From contig NZ_AJHJ01000009.1 of assembly GCF_000257645.1 (NCBI RefSeq), positions 62,001 through 126,000 of the forward strand: a stretch of 64,000 nt of DNA, written 5' to 3'. The stretch comes from Serratia sp. M24T3 (GTDB lineage: Bacteria > Pseudomonadota > Gammaproteobacteria > Enterobacterales > Enterobacteriaceae). The notes beneath the pieces are model-generated. The model ran no database searches. It saw only the letters and a program-made list of their open reading frames with translations, and was not told the origin of the DNA. A program made the translations under genes and the position numbers. Of this stretch, positions 19,755-30,047 are shown one piece after another (position 1 is the stretch's first letter; every line of letters begins with the position of its first letter).

Positions 19755-20268
19755 AAAAGAACCTTTTGGCGTTTTACAGGAGGATACGCGTGACGCGGGT
19801 TAAATAAACTTTATCACAGAAGGTGAAAATTCCCAGACTGCTGGCGGGCTGATAGCTGCAACAGGCGAGCTTTTAGACGAAACAGTCAAAAGCGCCATTA
19901 AAAGCTAAAAAATATTTCAGCTTATATTTCACTTTTTTTTAACTTTTTAGTGCTATTTACGTTAACACCGCAATTAAATAATTTCGCCTGTCGTCAATTC
20001 CGACTTCCGCTCCAGCATAAGTTTACTGCCGCTACAAATGTGATCAACTCCATGTATTTCATGAAAATTAAGTGAAAAACATTAATAACTAACGGGTTAT
20101 TACTTTGTTAATATTTATCGGAAACTCGTGTTTAGTATCCTGAACAAGGCACGTTTAGCCCTCGACCTCAGGCGGGGGATTGTGCTGAGATGTGGGTTCA
20201 TTGACTTGATAATGCGGTATACTTCTCGAACTTTGCCGCTTTTATTCAGGCCACTAACTAACTTTTAT
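19755..20268. other. AT-rich divergent gap between pepN and pncB
   Basis: No convincing gene was found. The stretch is strongly A/T-rich, with T-runs around 19930-19950, and must hold the pepN promoter (minus) and pncB promoter (plus). A TATACT -10-like hexamer at 20218-20223 has no well-spaced -35: TTGACT at 20201 is only 11 bp away. An ERIC copy occupies the 3' end of the gap from 20269. Confidence 0.5.
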
Positions 20269-20392
20269 TACTCTATGTCATTGGAGCGGCAGCAAGGCAG
20301 CAAGCGAGCCGAATCCCGATGAGCTGACACAGGTCAGTGCTTCGGGTGAGTGAGCGCAGCTAACGCCGCTGCAGTTTCCAGGACGGAGAGTA
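20269..20392. repeat. ERIC element upstream of pncB
   Basis: This 124-bp copy has the ERIC body (GCAGCAAGGCAGCAAGCGAG and GAGCTGACACAGGTCAGTGC). Its outer ends are degraded: TACTC instead of TACCC and GAGTA instead of GGGTA. It ends 33 bp before the pncB start, so it is probably transcribed as part of the pncB leader. Confidence 0.85.
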
Positions 20393-20425
20393 AGGTTTGT
20401 TGCTTCTGACGAGGATGTTGCGCGT

Positions 20426-21631
20426 ATGACCTCATTCGCCTCCCCGATTTTGACTTCGCTGTTAGATACCGATGCCTATAAGCTCCACATGCAGCAGGCG
20501 GTCTATCATCGATATGCTAATAGTCATGTTGTAGCCGAGTTCCGTTGCCGTGGTGACGAATTACTGGGCGAATATGCGGATGAAATCCGCCACCAGATTG
20601 AGCTGATGAGCGAGCTGGCACTGACCGAAGAAGAGTTTGCCTATCTCTCGGGCCTGCCATTTTTCAAGTCGGATTACCTGCAATGGCTGCGATCGTTCCG
20701 TTATAACCCGGCGCATGTCGAGGTTTCCGACCGTCACGGGCATCTGCACATTCGTATCGCGGGTCCATGGCGGGAAGTGATTATGTGGGAAGTGCCGTTG
20801 CTGGCAGTGATAAGTGAAGTGGTGCATCAGCATCGCTCGCCTGACGTCACGCCGGAAATGGCGGTTGCCCAGCTGCGTAAAAATTTGCTGAAGTTTAAGC
20901 AGGCATCGGCGGACATCGACATATCGGCTTTCAAGCTGATGGATTTCGGCACCCGTCGTCGTTTTTCAGGCGCGGTGCAGCGAGCCATTGTCAGTACGTT
21001 GAAAGCAGAATTCCCTTATCTGGTGGGGACCAGCAACTACGATTTAGCCCATAAGTTGCAACTCAATCCGGTGGGGACTCAGGCACACGAATGGTTCCAG
21101 GCGCATCAGCAGCTGAGCCCGGTGCTGGCCAACAGTCAACGTGCCGCGTTGCAGGCCTGGCTGGATGAATATCCTGACCAGCTCGGTATTGCGCTCACTG
21201 ACTGCATCACTATGGATGCATTTCTGCGTGATTTTGGCAGCAAATTCGCGAATGCCTATCAGGGACTGCGCCACGATTCTGGAGACCCGTTTGAATGGGG
21301 CGAGAAAGCCGTGGCTCACTATGAAAAGCTTGGCATCGATCCGCTGACTAAAACTTTGGTGTTCTCCGATAATCTTGACCTTGATAAAGCGTTGGATTTG
21401 TATCGTCGCTTCCATAAGCGAGTCAATCTGATATTTGGCATCGGTACTCGTTTGACCTGTAACATTCCGCAGGTTAAACCGCTGAACATCGTGATCAAGC
21501 TGGTGCAGTGCAACGGTAAGCCGGTAGCTAAACTTTCCGACAGTCCGGGTAAAACCATCTGTCAGGATAAAGCCTTTGTGCAGGCATTGCGCAAAGCTTT
21601 CGATTTACCGCTGATAAAGAAAGCGTCCTGA
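20426..21631 (+). CDS. pncB: Nicotinate phosphoribosyltransferase
   Basis: The 401-residue enzyme converts nicotinate and PRPP to nicotinate mononucleotide in the NAD salvage pathway, with ATP hydrolysis. It begins [29 protein letters not shown] and includes [28 protein letters not shown] and [16 protein letters not shown], matching E. coli PncB (400 aa). The start ATG follows a GAGGATG stretch. It is monocistronic, with a 450-bp gap before asnS. In E. coli pncB is repressed by NadR; no NadR box was recognised here. Confidence 0.95.
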   Translation: MTSFASPILTSLLDTDAYKLHMQQAVYHRYANSHVVAEFRCRGDELLGEYADEIRHQIELMSELALTEEEFAYLSGLPFFKSDYLQWLRSFRYNPAHVEVSDRHGHLHIRIAGPWREVIMWEVPLLAVISEVVHQHRSPDVTPEMAVAQLRKNLLKFKQASADIDISAFKLMDFGTRRRFSGAVQRAIVSTLKAEFPYLVGTSNYDLAHKLQLNPVGTQAHEWFQAHQQLSPVLANSQRAALQAWLDEYPDQLGIALTDCITMDAFLRDFGSKFANAYQGLRHDSGDPFEWGEKAVAHYEKLGIDPLTKTLVFSDNLDLDKALDLYRRFHKRVNLIFGIGTRLTCNIPQVKPLNIVIKLVQCNGKPVAKLSDSPGKTICQDKAFVQALRKAFDLPLIKKAS

Positions 21632-22080
21632 TTTGTTTTGCCCAAGGCAGCTCGGCTTCTCTCCTTGCCGATGCCTGCCCTCCCCCTGCTTATGAAGCCT
21701 GCGCTAAATCTGGGATTCAGCTATAAAAGTGGGGGGAATGTGGACTCCGGCTTTTTACCCGCCAACATTTACCCGCCAACAAATGCTGCAGATTTTTTCC
21801 TTCATTACCCACCCGTCTGCTTGATTCCTTTCTATATATAGAAACAGAAACTGAATAAGCCACTTTTTCACCACTTTTACCCTCTCTCGTTTTGTCATGC
21901 TTAAAGTTATCGCTGCAAGGGCACAAATGTTGCGGTCAATGGGTGATTTCTGCTTGTGTCCTGAAAAACCCTAAGTAACATAGCAAAACCCTTTTTAAAA
22001 AGGTGTGTGGCTTTCTAGCAGGTTTTTAAAATCGAATTTAAAACCATCGGTATCATCAGAACTATTTAAGAGAGAAATCT
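21632..22080. other. Intergenic region between pncB and asnS
   Basis: No gene longer than a dozen or so codons has a credible ribosome site here. It holds a tandem 14-bp repeat (21754-21781) and a perfect palindrome CCTTTTTAAAAAGG (21990-22003) about 80 bp before asnS. The asnS promoter must lie in the A/T-rich right half, but no strong hexamer pair stood out. Confidence 0.5.
21754..21781. repeat. Two perfect tandem copies of a 14-bp unit
   Basis: TTTACCCGCCAACA occurs at 21754-21767 and again, without mismatch, at 21768-21781. It could be a pair of protein-binding sites or a chance slippage duplication. Confidence 0.8.
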
Positions 22081-23481
22081 ATGAGCGTTGCGCCTGTAGT
22101 CGACGTACTGCAAGGCCGTGCTGCGGTTGACAGTGAAGTCACCGTACGCGGTTGGGTACGTACCCGGAGAGATTCAAAAGCTGGCATCTCCTTCCTCGCC
22201 GTATATGACGGCTCCTGCTTTAATCCGTTACAGGCCGTCGTAAATAATTCTTTGCCTAATTATCAGGATGAAGTATTGCGCCTGACCACTGGCTGTTCTG
22301 TAGAAGTGACCGGAACCGTTGTGGCATCGCCTGGCGAAGGCCAGAGTTTTGAGCTGCAGGCAACGGCTATCAAGGTAGTCGGCTGGGTTGACGATCCTGA
22401 CACCTATCCGATGGCGGCCAAACGCCACAGCATCGAATATCTGCGCGAAGTTGCTCACCTGCGCCCACGTACCAACCTGATTGGTGCCGTGGCGCGCGTT
22501 CGTAACACCCTGTCGCAGGCGATTCACCGTTTCTATCATGAAAACGGCTACTTCTGGGTATCGACCCCACTGATCACCGCTTCTGATACAGAAGGCGCCG
22601 GTGAGATGTTCCGTGTTTCAACGTTAGATCTGCAAAACCTGCCGCGTACCGACAAGGGCGAGATCGACTTCAACGAAGATTTCTTCGGCAAAGAAGCATT
22701 CCTGACCGTATCGGGCCAGCTGAATGGCGAATCTTACGCCTGTGCGCTGTCAAAAATTTACACCTTCGGCCCGACCTTCCGCGCTGAAAACTCCAACACC
22801 AGCCGCCATCTGGCCGAGTTCTGGATGGTGGAGCCGGAAGTTGCCTTTGCCACTCTGGATGACATCGCTGCACTGGCCGAAAACATGCTGAAGTATGTTT
22901 TCCAGGCAGTTTTGGACGAAAGAGCCGACGATCTGGCCTTCTTCGCCGAACGCGTAGACAAAGATGCTATTTCACGCCTTGAACGATTTGTAACTTCCGA
23001 TTTCGCACAGGTCGACTATACCGACGCTGTAAAAATTCTGATCGATTCAGGTAAAAAATTCGAAAATGACGTCTCTTGGGGCGTAGATCTGTCTTCAGAG
23101 CACGAACGTTACCTTGCAGAGCAACATTTCAAAGCGCCGGTAGTGGTTAAAAATTACCCTAAAGATATCAAGGCGTTCTACATGCGTATGAACGAAGACG
23201 GCAAAACCGTCGCCGCGATGGACGTATTGGCACCGGGAATTGGCGAGATAATCGGCGGTTCTCAGCGTGAAGAACGCCTGGATGTTCTGGATGCTCGTCT
23301 GGAAGAGATGGGGCTTAATAAAGAAGATTACTGGTGGTATCGCGATCTGCGTCGCTACGGCACCGTGCCACACTCAGGCTTTGGCCTCGGTTTCGAGCGA
23401 CTGGTTGCTTACGTTACTGGTGTACAAAACGTGCGCGATGTCATTCCTTTCCCACGTACTCCACGCAGTGCAACCTTCTAA
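22081..23481 (+). CDS. asnS: Asparaginyl-tRNA synthetase
   Basis: The 466-residue class IIb synthetase charges tRNA-Asn. The N-terminal OB-fold anticodon-binding domain (about 1-110) contains [14 protein letters not shown]. The catalytic core has motif 2 ([25 protein letters not shown]) and motif 3 ([15 protein letters not shown]) near the C-terminus. The length equals E. coli AsnS. It is monocistronic, with a terminator at 23524-23550. Confidence 0.97.
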   Translation: MSVAPVVDVLQGRAAVDSEVTVRGWVRTRRDSKAGISFLAVYDGSCFNPLQAVVNNSLPNYQDEVLRLTTGCSVEVTGTVVASPGEGQSFELQATAIKVVGWVDDPDTYPMAAKRHSIEYLREVAHLRPRTNLIGAVARVRNTLSQAIHRFYHENGYFWVSTPLITASDTEGAGEMFRVSTLDLQNLPRTDKGEIDFNEDFFGKEAFLTVSGQLNGESYACALSKIYTFGPTFRAENSNTSRHLAEFWMVEPEVAFATLDDIAALAENMLKYVFQAVLDERADDLAFFAERVDKDAISRLERFVTSDFAQVDYTDAVKILIDSGKKFENDVSWGVDLSSEHERYLAEQHFKAPVVVKNYPKDIKAFYMRMNEDGKTVAAMDVLAPGIGEIIGGSQREERLDVLDARLEEMGLNKEDYWWYRDLRRYGTVPHSGFGLGFERLVAYVTGVQNVRDVIPFPRTPRSATF

Positions 23482-23523
23482 TTAATTAAAAGTTATTAAT
23501 TAAACAAGTTTTGATACAAATTT

Positions 23524-23550
23524 AAGGCCAGCAATGCTGGCCTTAGCTAT
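23524..23550 (+). terminator. Terminator after asnS
   Basis: AAGGCCAGC and GCTGGCCTT form a perfect 9-bp stem around AAT, followed by AGCTATTTTT. It starts 42 bp past the asnS stop. Confidence 0.88.
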
Positions 23551-23599
23551 TTTTAAACCAAGATCCCTGTCACAAAGTTCCGTAAATTTAATATTTTGT

Positions 23600-23781
23600 A
23601 ACACAAATTTTCTTATTGAAACATATTTAGGTGTTTAGTAGCATTTTCGATGTAGATTAAGCGCACCCTCAATGGAACACTGCGTTCAGACACAGGAGAC
23701 ACCAAACTTTCAACAATAGTTCCGTAACATATTGTAGGCAGTGGCAAGGTGTCCAAATAACTCCAATGAGGGTAATAATAA
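23600..23781 (+). promoter_or_regulatory. ompF promoter and leader with OmpR-type site
   Basis: The block resembles the E. coli ompF control region as I remember it. The OmpR-box-like TTATTGAAACATATTTAG begins near 23613. The leader segments GACACCAAACTTTCA, AATAGTTCCGTAA and GGCAGTGGCAAGGTGTC are preserved, as is GAGGGTAATAATAA just before the ATG. That last stretch is the ribosome site paired by the MicF antisense RNA in E. coli. OmpR binding and MicF control are therefore expected. Confidence 0.75.
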
Positions 23782-24864
23782 ATGATGAAGCGCAACATTC
23801 TTGCAGTGGTAATTCCAGCCTTGTTAGCTGCTGGCGCAGCTAATGCAGCCGAAATCTATAATAAAGACGGCAACAAGCTGGATCTGTACGGTAAAGTCGA
23901 CGGATTGCATTATTTCTCTAACGATGACGGCAGCGATGGCGATCAGTCATACGTGCGTTTCGGCTTCAAAGGCGAAACCAAAATCAATGACAACATCACC
24001 GGTTACGGCCAGTGGGAATACAACATTCAGGCTAATAATTCTGAAGGTTCTGACGCGCAAAGCGGCAACAAAACCCGTCTGGGCTTCGCTGGTCTGAAAT
24101 TTAATGAATACGGTTCTTTCGACTACGGTCGTAACTACGGTCTGATGTACGACACTATCGGCTGGACCGATATGATGCCTGAATACGGCGGCGACTCTGG
24201 TTACTCGGACGGTTACTTGTCTGGTCGTTCTACCGGCGTAGCAACTTACCGTAACAACAACTTCTTTGGTCTGGTAGACGGTTGGGACTTCGCCGTTCAG
24301 TACCAGGGCAAAAATGACCGTGACAACGGCGACATTCTGCGTGGAAACGGTGACGGCTATGCACTGTCAACCTCTTACACCTCTTCAATCGGCCTGGGCA
24401 TCGTAGGTTCTTGGTCTGAGTCCAACCGTACCGATGGCCAGAAAGACTTGGTTTACGGCAACGGTAAAAACAAAGCTAAAAGCTGGGGTACTGCAGTCAA
24501 GTATGATGCCAACAACATCTACATCGCTGCTCTCTACACCGAAACTCGCGATGCAGCCCGCATTGATGTGAGCGACGATCTGCAAGGCTTCGCCAACAAA
24601 GCGATCACCACAGAAGTTATCGCTCAGTACCAGTTCGACTTTGGCCTGCGCCCTTCTATCGCCTATGTTCAGTCTAAAGGCAAAGATATCGAAGGTATCG
24701 GCTCAGCTAACCTGTACAAATACTACGACGTTGGCGCGACTTACTACTTCAACAAAAACATGTCTACCTATGTTGACTACAAAATCAACCAGTTGAAGAA
24801 AGACAACCCACTGGGTCTGGCGAACGACGACATTGTTGCTGTTGGTCTGGTTTACCAGTTCTAA
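23782..24864 (+). CDS. ompF: Outer membrane porin OmpF
   Basis: The 360-residue trimeric beta-barrel porin starts [22 protein letters not shown], split here as a signal peptide cleaved before AEIYNKDGN (about residue 23). It shows the porin features [27 protein letters not shown], the constriction loop [19 protein letters not shown], and the terminal QF required for barrel insertion. The homologous leader and the asnS-ompF-aspC order decide OmpF rather than OmpC or PhoE. It allows passive entry of small hydrophilic solutes. Confidence 0.95.
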   Translation: MMKRNILAVVIPALLAAGAANAAEIYNKDGNKLDLYGKVDGLHYFSNDDGSDGDQSYVRFGFKGETKINDNITGYGQWEYNIQANNSEGSDAQSGNKTRLGFAGLKFNEYGSFDYGRNYGLMYDTIGWTDMMPEYGGDSGYSDGYLSGRSTGVATYRNNNFFGLVDGWDFAVQYQGKNDRDNGDILRGNGDGYALSTSYTSSIGLGIVGSWSESNRTDGQKDLVYGNGKNKAKSWGTAVKYDANNIYIAALYTETRDAARIDVSDDLQGFANKAITTEVIAQYQFDFGLRPSIAYVQSKGKDIEGIGSANLYKYYDVGATYYFNKNMSTYVDYKINQLKKDNPLGLANDDIVAVGLVYQF

Positions 24865-24896
24865 TCTAGCTTAAGTCGTATTCAACGATTCAAATC

Positions 24897-24922
24897 AAGC
24901 AGGGCTTTGGCCCTGCTTTTTT
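24897..24922 (+). terminator. Terminator after ompF
   Basis: AAGCAGGGC (24897-24905) and GCCCTGCTT (24910-24918) pair around a TTTG loop and are followed by TTTT. It lies about 30 bp after the ompF stop. Confidence 0.92.
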
Positions 24923-25152
24923 ATTGTCTAAAACTATTAAATACCTTTCTCGGTTAAAACTTTTACCGGATTGTGCGATTCCTTAGCAGACTTATTTTTA
25001 TCATGAAAATTAAAACCCGTTATCAGTAAAATTAATGCTGACAGACCGCTCACAACTCTGCTTTCTTTTTGCCGCAAACGGTTGGCAAAGACCTATTCAG
25101 ACGGTAACCTGAACACCTATTTCTGTTAATAACAGGCCATGGAAGTCACCCA

Positions 25153-26343
25153 ATGTTTGAAAAAATCACTGCCGCACCCGCTGATCCTATCCTGGGTCTT
25201 ACCGATCTTTTCCGCGCCGACGCTCGTCAGGACAAAATTAACCTGGGGATTGGTGTATATAAAGACGAAACAGGTAAGACACCGGTTCTCGCCAGTGTAA
25301 AAAAAGCCGAACAGTTCTTGCTGGAGAATGAAACCACTAAAACTTATCTGAGCATCGACGGTTTGCCGGACTTCGCCCACTGCACGCAAGAACTGCTGTT
25401 TGGTGCCGATAGCGCCCTGATTCGCGACAAGCGTGCGCGTACCGCTCAGACTCCTGGCGGCACTGGAGCACTGCGTATCGCCGCTGATTTCGTTGCCACC
25501 CAGACCGACGCTAAACGCGTTTGGATAAGCAATCCAAGCTGGCCAAACCACGTTGGCGTATTTTCTTCCGCTGGCCTGGAAGTTGCAGAATACAATTATT
25601 ATGACGCCGAAAAGCACGCTTTAGATTTTGACGGCATGTTGAAAAGCCTGAGCGAAGCCAAAGCGGGCGATATCGTGTTGTTCCACGGCTGCTGCCATAA
25701 CCCGACCGGTATCGACCCTACCGTGGCGCAATGGCAACAACTGGCAGAACTTTCCGTAGCTAACGGTTGGCTGCCGCTGTTCGACTTTGCCTATCAGGGC
25801 TTCGCAAAGGGGCTAGAGGAAGACGCACAAGGTCTGCGAATCTTTGCTGCCAAACATCATGAACTGCTGGTTGCCAGCTCGTTCTCGAAAAACTTTGGCC
25901 TGTATAACGAGCGCGTAGGGGCTTTCACTCTGGTAACTGCCGACGCTGAAACTGCCGATCGCGCTTTCAGCCAGGTGAAATCGGTAATTCGCACCAATTA
26001 CTCCAACCCACCGGCGCATGGTGCTGCGGTAGTCGCGACTATTCTTGGCAACCCCGCGCTGCGTGCGCAGTGGGAACAAGAGTTAAGCGATATGCGCCAG
26101 CGTATTCACCGCATGCGCGAGCTGTTTGTCACTACTTTGCAGCAGAAAGGTGCCAGCCAGGATTTCAGCTTTATCATTGAACAGAACGGTATGTTCTCGT
26201 TCAGTGGACTGAGCAAAGATCAGGTTCTGCGCCTGCGTTCAGAATTTGGTGTTTACGCGGTGAATTCTGGTCGTATCAATGTTGCCGGCATCACGCTGGA
26301 CAACATGGCGCCACTGTGTGAAGCCATTGTCGCCGTTTTATAA
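25153..26343 (+). CDS. aspC: Aspartate aminotransferase
   Basis: The 396-residue PLP enzyme interconverts aspartate and 2-oxoglutarate with oxaloacetate and glutamate. The PLP lysine lies in [17 protein letters not shown], the nicotinamide-like stacking motif is [13 protein letters not shown], and [10 protein letters not shown] and the C-terminal [13 protein letters not shown] are present. The length is identical to E. coli AspC, and position after ompF decides AspC rather than TyrB. The 288-bp upstream gap is likely to carry its own promoter; no operon partner is seen. Confidence 0.96.
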   Translation: MFEKITAAPADPILGLTDLFRADARQDKINLGIGVYKDETGKTPVLASVKKAEQFLLENETTKTYLSIDGLPDFAHCTQELLFGADSALIRDKRARTAQTPGGTGALRIAADFVATQTDAKRVWISNPSWPNHVGVFSSAGLEVAEYNYYDAEKHALDFDGMLKSLSEAKAGDIVLFHGCCHNPTGIDPTVAQWQQLAELSVANGWLPLFDFAYQGFAKGLEEDAQGLRIFAAKHHELLVASSFSKNFGLYNERVGAFTLVTADAETADRAFSQVKSVIRTNYSNPPAHGAAVVATILGNPALRAQWEQELSDMRQRIHRMRELFVTTLQQKGASQDFSFIIEQNGMFSFSGLSKDQVLRLRSEFGVYAVNSGRINVAGITLDNMAPLCEAIVAVL

Positions 26344-26363
26344 GCTATTGATATAGAAGAAAT

Positions 26364-26400
26364 AAAAAAGCCAGCCGGTTAATCGCCCGCTGGCTTTTTT
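26364..26400. terminator. Bidirectional terminator between aspC and gloC
   Basis: AAAAAAGCCAGC (26364-26375) and GCTGGCTTTTTT (26389-26400) form a 12-bp stem whose outer part is A/T only, giving a T-run in both directions. It separates convergent transcripts. Confidence 0.92.
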
Positions 26401-26420
26401 AATCACAAATCTCTGCAAAG

Positions 26421-26502
26421 TCATTAGTGCAGCAGGCTTGAGAATGAGCTTACACAGTTAAGCGGTTTGGGCGCGCAAGTGAAGTTCAAGTCTTAGAGGG
26501 TA
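26421..26502. repeat. Degenerate ERIC-like remnant
   Basis: About 80 bp keep recognisable ERIC fragments in order: GCAGCAGGC, ATGAGCTTACACAG, GGGCGCGCAAG, GTTCAAG and terminal GGGTA. The central stem is shortened. It sits immediately downstream of gloC. Identification is by eye and tentative. Confidence 0.45.
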
Positions 26503-26506
26503 ATCT

Positions 26507-27154
26507 TTACCAGACTGGCTGCTCATCCTGCAGGAACGGATTCGTCTTTCTTTCATAGCCTAGATTGGACATTGGGCCGTGTCCCGGCAGAAACACAATG
26601 TCATCGCCCAGAGGCAGCAGTTTGGTTTTGATCGAGTTGATTAAATCTTCATGACTGCCGCGTGGAAAATCGCTACGCCCCACTCCGCCCTTGAAAATCA
26701 CATCCCCTGAGACAGCGAATCTAGCAGCATCGTTGATAAACACGATATGACCCGGAGTATGCCCAGGACATTCAAGAACAGACAAAGTTTCTTCGCCGAC
26801 CTTGACCACGTCGCCCTCGGCAAGCCACTGATTTGGCGTGAAAGCCGCGCAATCCTCGAGCCCAAACATCCTTGCCTGCTGTGGCAGAGACTCCAGCAAG
26901 AAGGCATCTTCTTTATGCGGGCCAATAATTGGCACCTGATAATACGCGGCAATCTCAGCGGCGGCCCCTACGTGATCAAGGTGCCCATGGGTCAGCAAAA
27001 CCTGGGTCACAGTCACCCCCAACGAGCTGACTTCTTTGATGATTTTTTCGGCGTCACCGCCGGGATCAACTACTGCGGCCTGCTGGGTTTGGGGACAATA
27101 GATAACTGAACAGTTCTGGCTGAATGCCGTGACCGGGATGATATGATATTTCAT
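26507..27154 (-). CDS. gloC: Hydroxyacylglutathione hydrolase GloC (type II glyoxalase)
   Basis: The 215-residue metallo-beta-lactamase-fold protein contains the metal motif [11 protein letters not shown], the further ligands in [11 protein letters not shown] and [18 protein letters not shown], and [12 protein letters not shown]. It hydrolyses S-lactoylglutathione formed during methylglyoxal detoxification. I chose the ATG at 27152-27154 (MKYHII), preceded by GGAGAG. An ATG five codons upstream would include that ribosome site, and E. coli YcbL is also 215 residues. It is downstream of mepK on the same strand. Confidence 0.93.
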   Translation of the reverse strand: MKYHIIPVTAFSQNCSVIYCPQTQQAAVVDPGGDAEKIIKEVSSLGVTVTQVLLTHGHLDHVGAAAEIAAYYQVPIIGPHKEDAFLLESLPQQARMFGLEDCAAFTPNQWLAEGDVVKVGEETLSVLECPGHTPGHIVFINDAARFAVSGDVIFKGGVGRSDFPRGSHEDLINSIKTKLLPLGDDIVFLPGHGPMSNLGYERKTNPFLQDEQPVW

Positions 27155-27311
27155 TGGCTCTCCACGCATAACCCTCGCCCCTAAACTACAGCATTGCCTC
27201 AGTTCTCGATCCGAATTAGTGGCCTAAACCAGTTCATTAGGATGAAAACTTATTTTCTGACAATAGTTTCAAGGACGAAGGCTATGATTTTTTCCTGATT
27301 TTTGCACAAGA

Positions 27312-27866
27312 TCAGGACCAGGTACGGTTTGGTCCGGTATCAATGTGCACAAAGTCACTTCGTGGATAATATCCTACACCACCCATCCGCATTTTTAACG
27401 CCGCTTTGCGGATATTTGCCAAATCAACGCCCTGAATATGGAAATCCATGGCCTTTCCCAGCGTGTGGTAACTGTGTTTTGCAACGCCGCTGCCTGGCTT
27501 GCGCAACATATTGTTGGTCGCCAAGGTCCGATAGCCGGAAACCAGCTGTACCGGCTTATTGGTACCCAGGGCAACCTGCAAGCGATAGAGGTGATCAAAC
27601 AGTTGAGGATCGATTTTTGTGACCTGGCCGCCAGCGCGATAATCGCGGAACAAATGATTTAGTCGCGTCAACTCATCCCTGTTGTATTTCTTGCCGTCAA
27701 AAAACTCGGTTTTGAGGGTTTCACCAGTGTGGAGGTTGTTAATCACCAAAACACGGGGTCTTGGTGTGGCAAGCATGGCAAATGCTTCACGGGGAAGCAT
27801 CGCTGCGCCCATGGCCGCACCACCAAGTGCGAGCCATTTACGACGAATTTTGTCTATTTGGTCCAT
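27312..27866 (-). CDS. mepK: Murein endopeptidase MepK (3-3 cross-link specific)
   Basis: The 184-residue protein has a twin-arginine-like leader (IRRKWLALGGAAMGAAMLPREAFA) followed by an M15/DUF882 fold. Zinc ligands are in SYHTLGKAMDFHI and DFVHIDTG near the C-terminus. E. coli MepK (YcbK, 182 aa) cleaves mDAP-mDAP (3-3) peptidoglycan cross-links and thereby allows growth when these are abundant. It lies next to ldtD, which makes those bonds. The ribosome site is weak. The 197-bp gap to ldtD contains a GGGCCAA-ATC-TTGGCCC hairpin at 27916-27932. Confidence 0.92.
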   Translation of the reverse strand: MDQIDKIRRKWLALGGAAMGAAMLPREAFAMLATPRPRVLVINNLHTGETLKTEFFDGKKYNRDELTRLNHLFRDYRAGGQVTKIDPQLFDHLYRLQVALGTNKPVQLVSGYRTLATNNMLRKPGSGVAKHSYHTLGKAMDFHIQGVDLANIRKAALKMRMGGVGYYPRSDFVHIDTGPNRTWS

Positions 27867-28063
27867 GAACAGTCAATTACCCGATAGCTATGTCAAAAAA
27901 GAAGGTTATTACGCAGGGCCAAATCTTGGCCCCTGGCAACCATAACCGCACCGAATTGGTGAGTCAACCGGGCGTACAGGCAGTCATAATCGCCTATAAC
28001 ACCCAATTCAATCATTTCGAGTCAGTCTTTCAGACACTTATCAGGTTAAATTTACTGCATTTA

Positions 28064-29923
28064 TTAAAGCAATTTTTCTGCCTGTGTCAGGATTTGTGCG
28101 CCAGATCTCACTGTGGAATCATAATTGTAAATATCTGTACGGAATTGAGGCTTACCATCTTCCGCGACCCAAGCTGTCAGATAGAACAATTTTACCGGTA
28201 TGCGATGGCGAATCGGCACAAATGTCGTGCTGCCACCCTGCACGGTTGAAGAGATCCTTGCGTCATTCCAACCCGTATCCTGCAGCAGCATATTTGCCAG
28301 CTCGGAAGCTTTATTGACACGCACACAGCCAGAGCTTAGAGCACGCGCATCGCGCTGGAACAGATTGTGATTTGGCGTATCGTGAAGATAGATTGCGTCC
28401 GAGCTTGGCATATTGAATTTGTAACGACCCAGCGCGCTCATCGAACCGGCTTCCTGGCGAACGCGGTACGGGAAGTGGTCCGGTGATACCATGCTCCAGT
28501 TTATGGTTGAAGGATCAATCACTTCCGCGTCATTGCTCCAACCAGATAACAGCTGGAAGCCATGTTTTTGCAAATAGCTCGGGTCACGCATCACTTTAGG
28601 TACGATATCTTCACGCACCAAAGTGGTTGGCACATTCCACGGCGGGTTCAGCACCACGTTACTCAAGACGCTACTCATCAACGGCGTCTTGCGGCTTGGC
28701 CTGCCGACAATCACTCGGGAAGCCAAGACTTCACTGCCGTTAAGATAGTATTTCAGCGAATAGTTCGGAATATTGACCATGATGCCGGTGCTGACATCAC
28801 CCGGCAGAATCCGCAGTCGCTGAATATTCAACGCCAGCAAAGTGGCACGCAGTCGCGGCGATGCATTCAGCCACTGACGAGTGCCGGGGCCAATGATACC
28901 GTCAGCCTCCAGACCCTGCCATTTCTGGAATCGCTTGACCGCGTCCACCAGCTGAGGGGTATAAATGTTATCAGACACAGTCACAATCGGCGCAGAACCT
29001 GTCTGTGTGGCTGGCGTCTGAGTTGAATCAGGAGTGGGTGTCGGCAAAACGTCTTGCACCGAGGTCGCTGAAGGACTGACTGCCGGGGTCGGTTTCTGAG
29101 TTTTATCAGCCGTCTCATCGACAGAGAAATCCTCGACATTATTGTTGGTCGGATTCTGGGCGATAGTTTCTGCAGTTGGAGCCGGGGTCGAATTATCAGT
29201 TACGTCAATCATTGAAGCACTGCGAGCCAGAATTTGGCGCAGTACCGGCACGTCGTCGCTGACCTGTCCAGGACGCAGACTAACGCGACTCGTCATTTGC
29301 GGCCAAGTTTGACTATCGGCCAGCAAAGTCTTCAACGCAGCATGCATTTTCTTGTACTGCGGATGCTGCGGCTCAAGCGTCGTCACGTAGTGGGCCGTCG
29401 TCCCGTGGCGCACCGCAAGCTGCCACTGATTGATGACTGTCAGCGGCGGCGTAGTCATTTTATAAGGAGTATTACTGTACAGCCAGTTACTGCCGTTGAC
29501 CTCAACTCCGCTGGTAAATTGCAGGTAGCCTATCATCGCGTCGGACAGCACGACATCGCGGGCCATGCCTTTGATGCTAGGATCAGTCAGCCACCTCACC
29601 CATTGAGTAAACTGCGGTTGAATACCGGAGATCGCCACCTCTGCCAGCTGCTGCTGGAATTGATGCACGGCGTCCCTGTCCTGCCACATTGGCTGCATAT
29701 GGTTGGCCGCATAGAGCGAGGACAAAGTGGAAAGATACAGCGGCTTAACCCCAATCGGCAGCTCAGCCTGCAGGTGATTCATACTTTGCACGCTGGAAAG
29801 CGTGGTGGTTCTCACCGGCATTGTCGGCATTGCCGCATAGCTCTGGGTTAATGGGGCAATACTGGCAGCCAACAAACTCCCCGCCAGCAGCACCCTCAGA
29901 GACTCATTACGCTTAAGCATCAT
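28064..29923 (-). CDS. ldtD: L,D-transpeptidase LdtD
   Basis: The 619-residue periplasmic enzyme forms 3-3 cross-links in peptidoglycan. It has a signal sequence (about 1-28, ending QSYAA), a helical scaffold domain, a proline/threonine-rich linker (about 250-310), a peptidoglycan-binding segment (LVDAVKRFQKWQGLEADGIIGPGTRQWL), and the YkuD catalytic domain. The active-site pattern is HDTPNHNLFQRDARALSSGCVRV, given here in two parts: the His region, then SSGC with the catalytic Cys. I start at the ATG at 29921-29923, with GAGG upstream; a GTG four codons earlier is possible. In E. coli ldtD is Cpx-induced; no CpxR box was identified. Confidence 0.94.
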   Translation of the reverse strand: MMLKRNESLRVLLAGSLLAASIAPLTQSYAAMPTMPVRTTTLSSVQSMNHLQAELPIGVKPLYLSTLSSLYAANHMQPMWQDRDAVHQFQQQLAEVAISGIQPQFTQWVRWLTDPSIKGMARDVVLSDAMIGYLQFTSGVEVNGSNWLYSNTPYKMTTPPLTVINQWQLAVRHGTTAHYVTTLEPQHPQYKKMHAALKTLLADSQTWPQMTSRVSLRPGQVSDDVPVLRQILARSASMIDVTDNSTPAPTAETIAQNPTNNNVEDFSVDETADKTQKPTPAVSPSATSVQDVLPTPTPDSTQTPATQTGSAPIVTVSDNIYTPQLVDAVKRFQKWQGLEADGIIGPGTRQWLNASPRLRATLLALNIQRLRILPGDVSTGIMVNIPNYSLKYYLNGSEVLASRVIVGRPSRKTPLMSSVLSNVVLNPPWNVPTTLVREDIVPKVMRDPSYLQKHGFQLLSGWSNDAEVIDPSTINWSMVSPDHFPYRVRQEAGSMSALGRYKFNMPSSDAIYLHDTPNHNLFQRDARALSSGCVRVNKASELANMLLQDTGWNDARISSTVQGGSTTFVPIRHRIPVKLFYLTAWVAEDGKPQFRTDIYNYDSTVRSGAQILTQAEKLL

Positions 29924-30047
29924 CCCCTGCCTCACTTGAATAACATAAAATTACTGCCGGAAACTGCCCATAGATTAAGTATATAGACAGAATTTTAAAT
30001 TGCTCAGGCCGACAAGATAATTGCCTCCTCATTCATAAGGAGACTCT

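Noticed and set aside
20128-20322. 64-codon frame upstream of pncB
   Set aside because: No ribosome site, overlaps an ERIC element, and no family resemblance.
27285-27315. CCTGAT...ATCAGG hairpin over the mepK stop codon
   Set aside because: Only 6 bp and followed by A-rich sequence on the relevant strand, so it is not a credible terminator.
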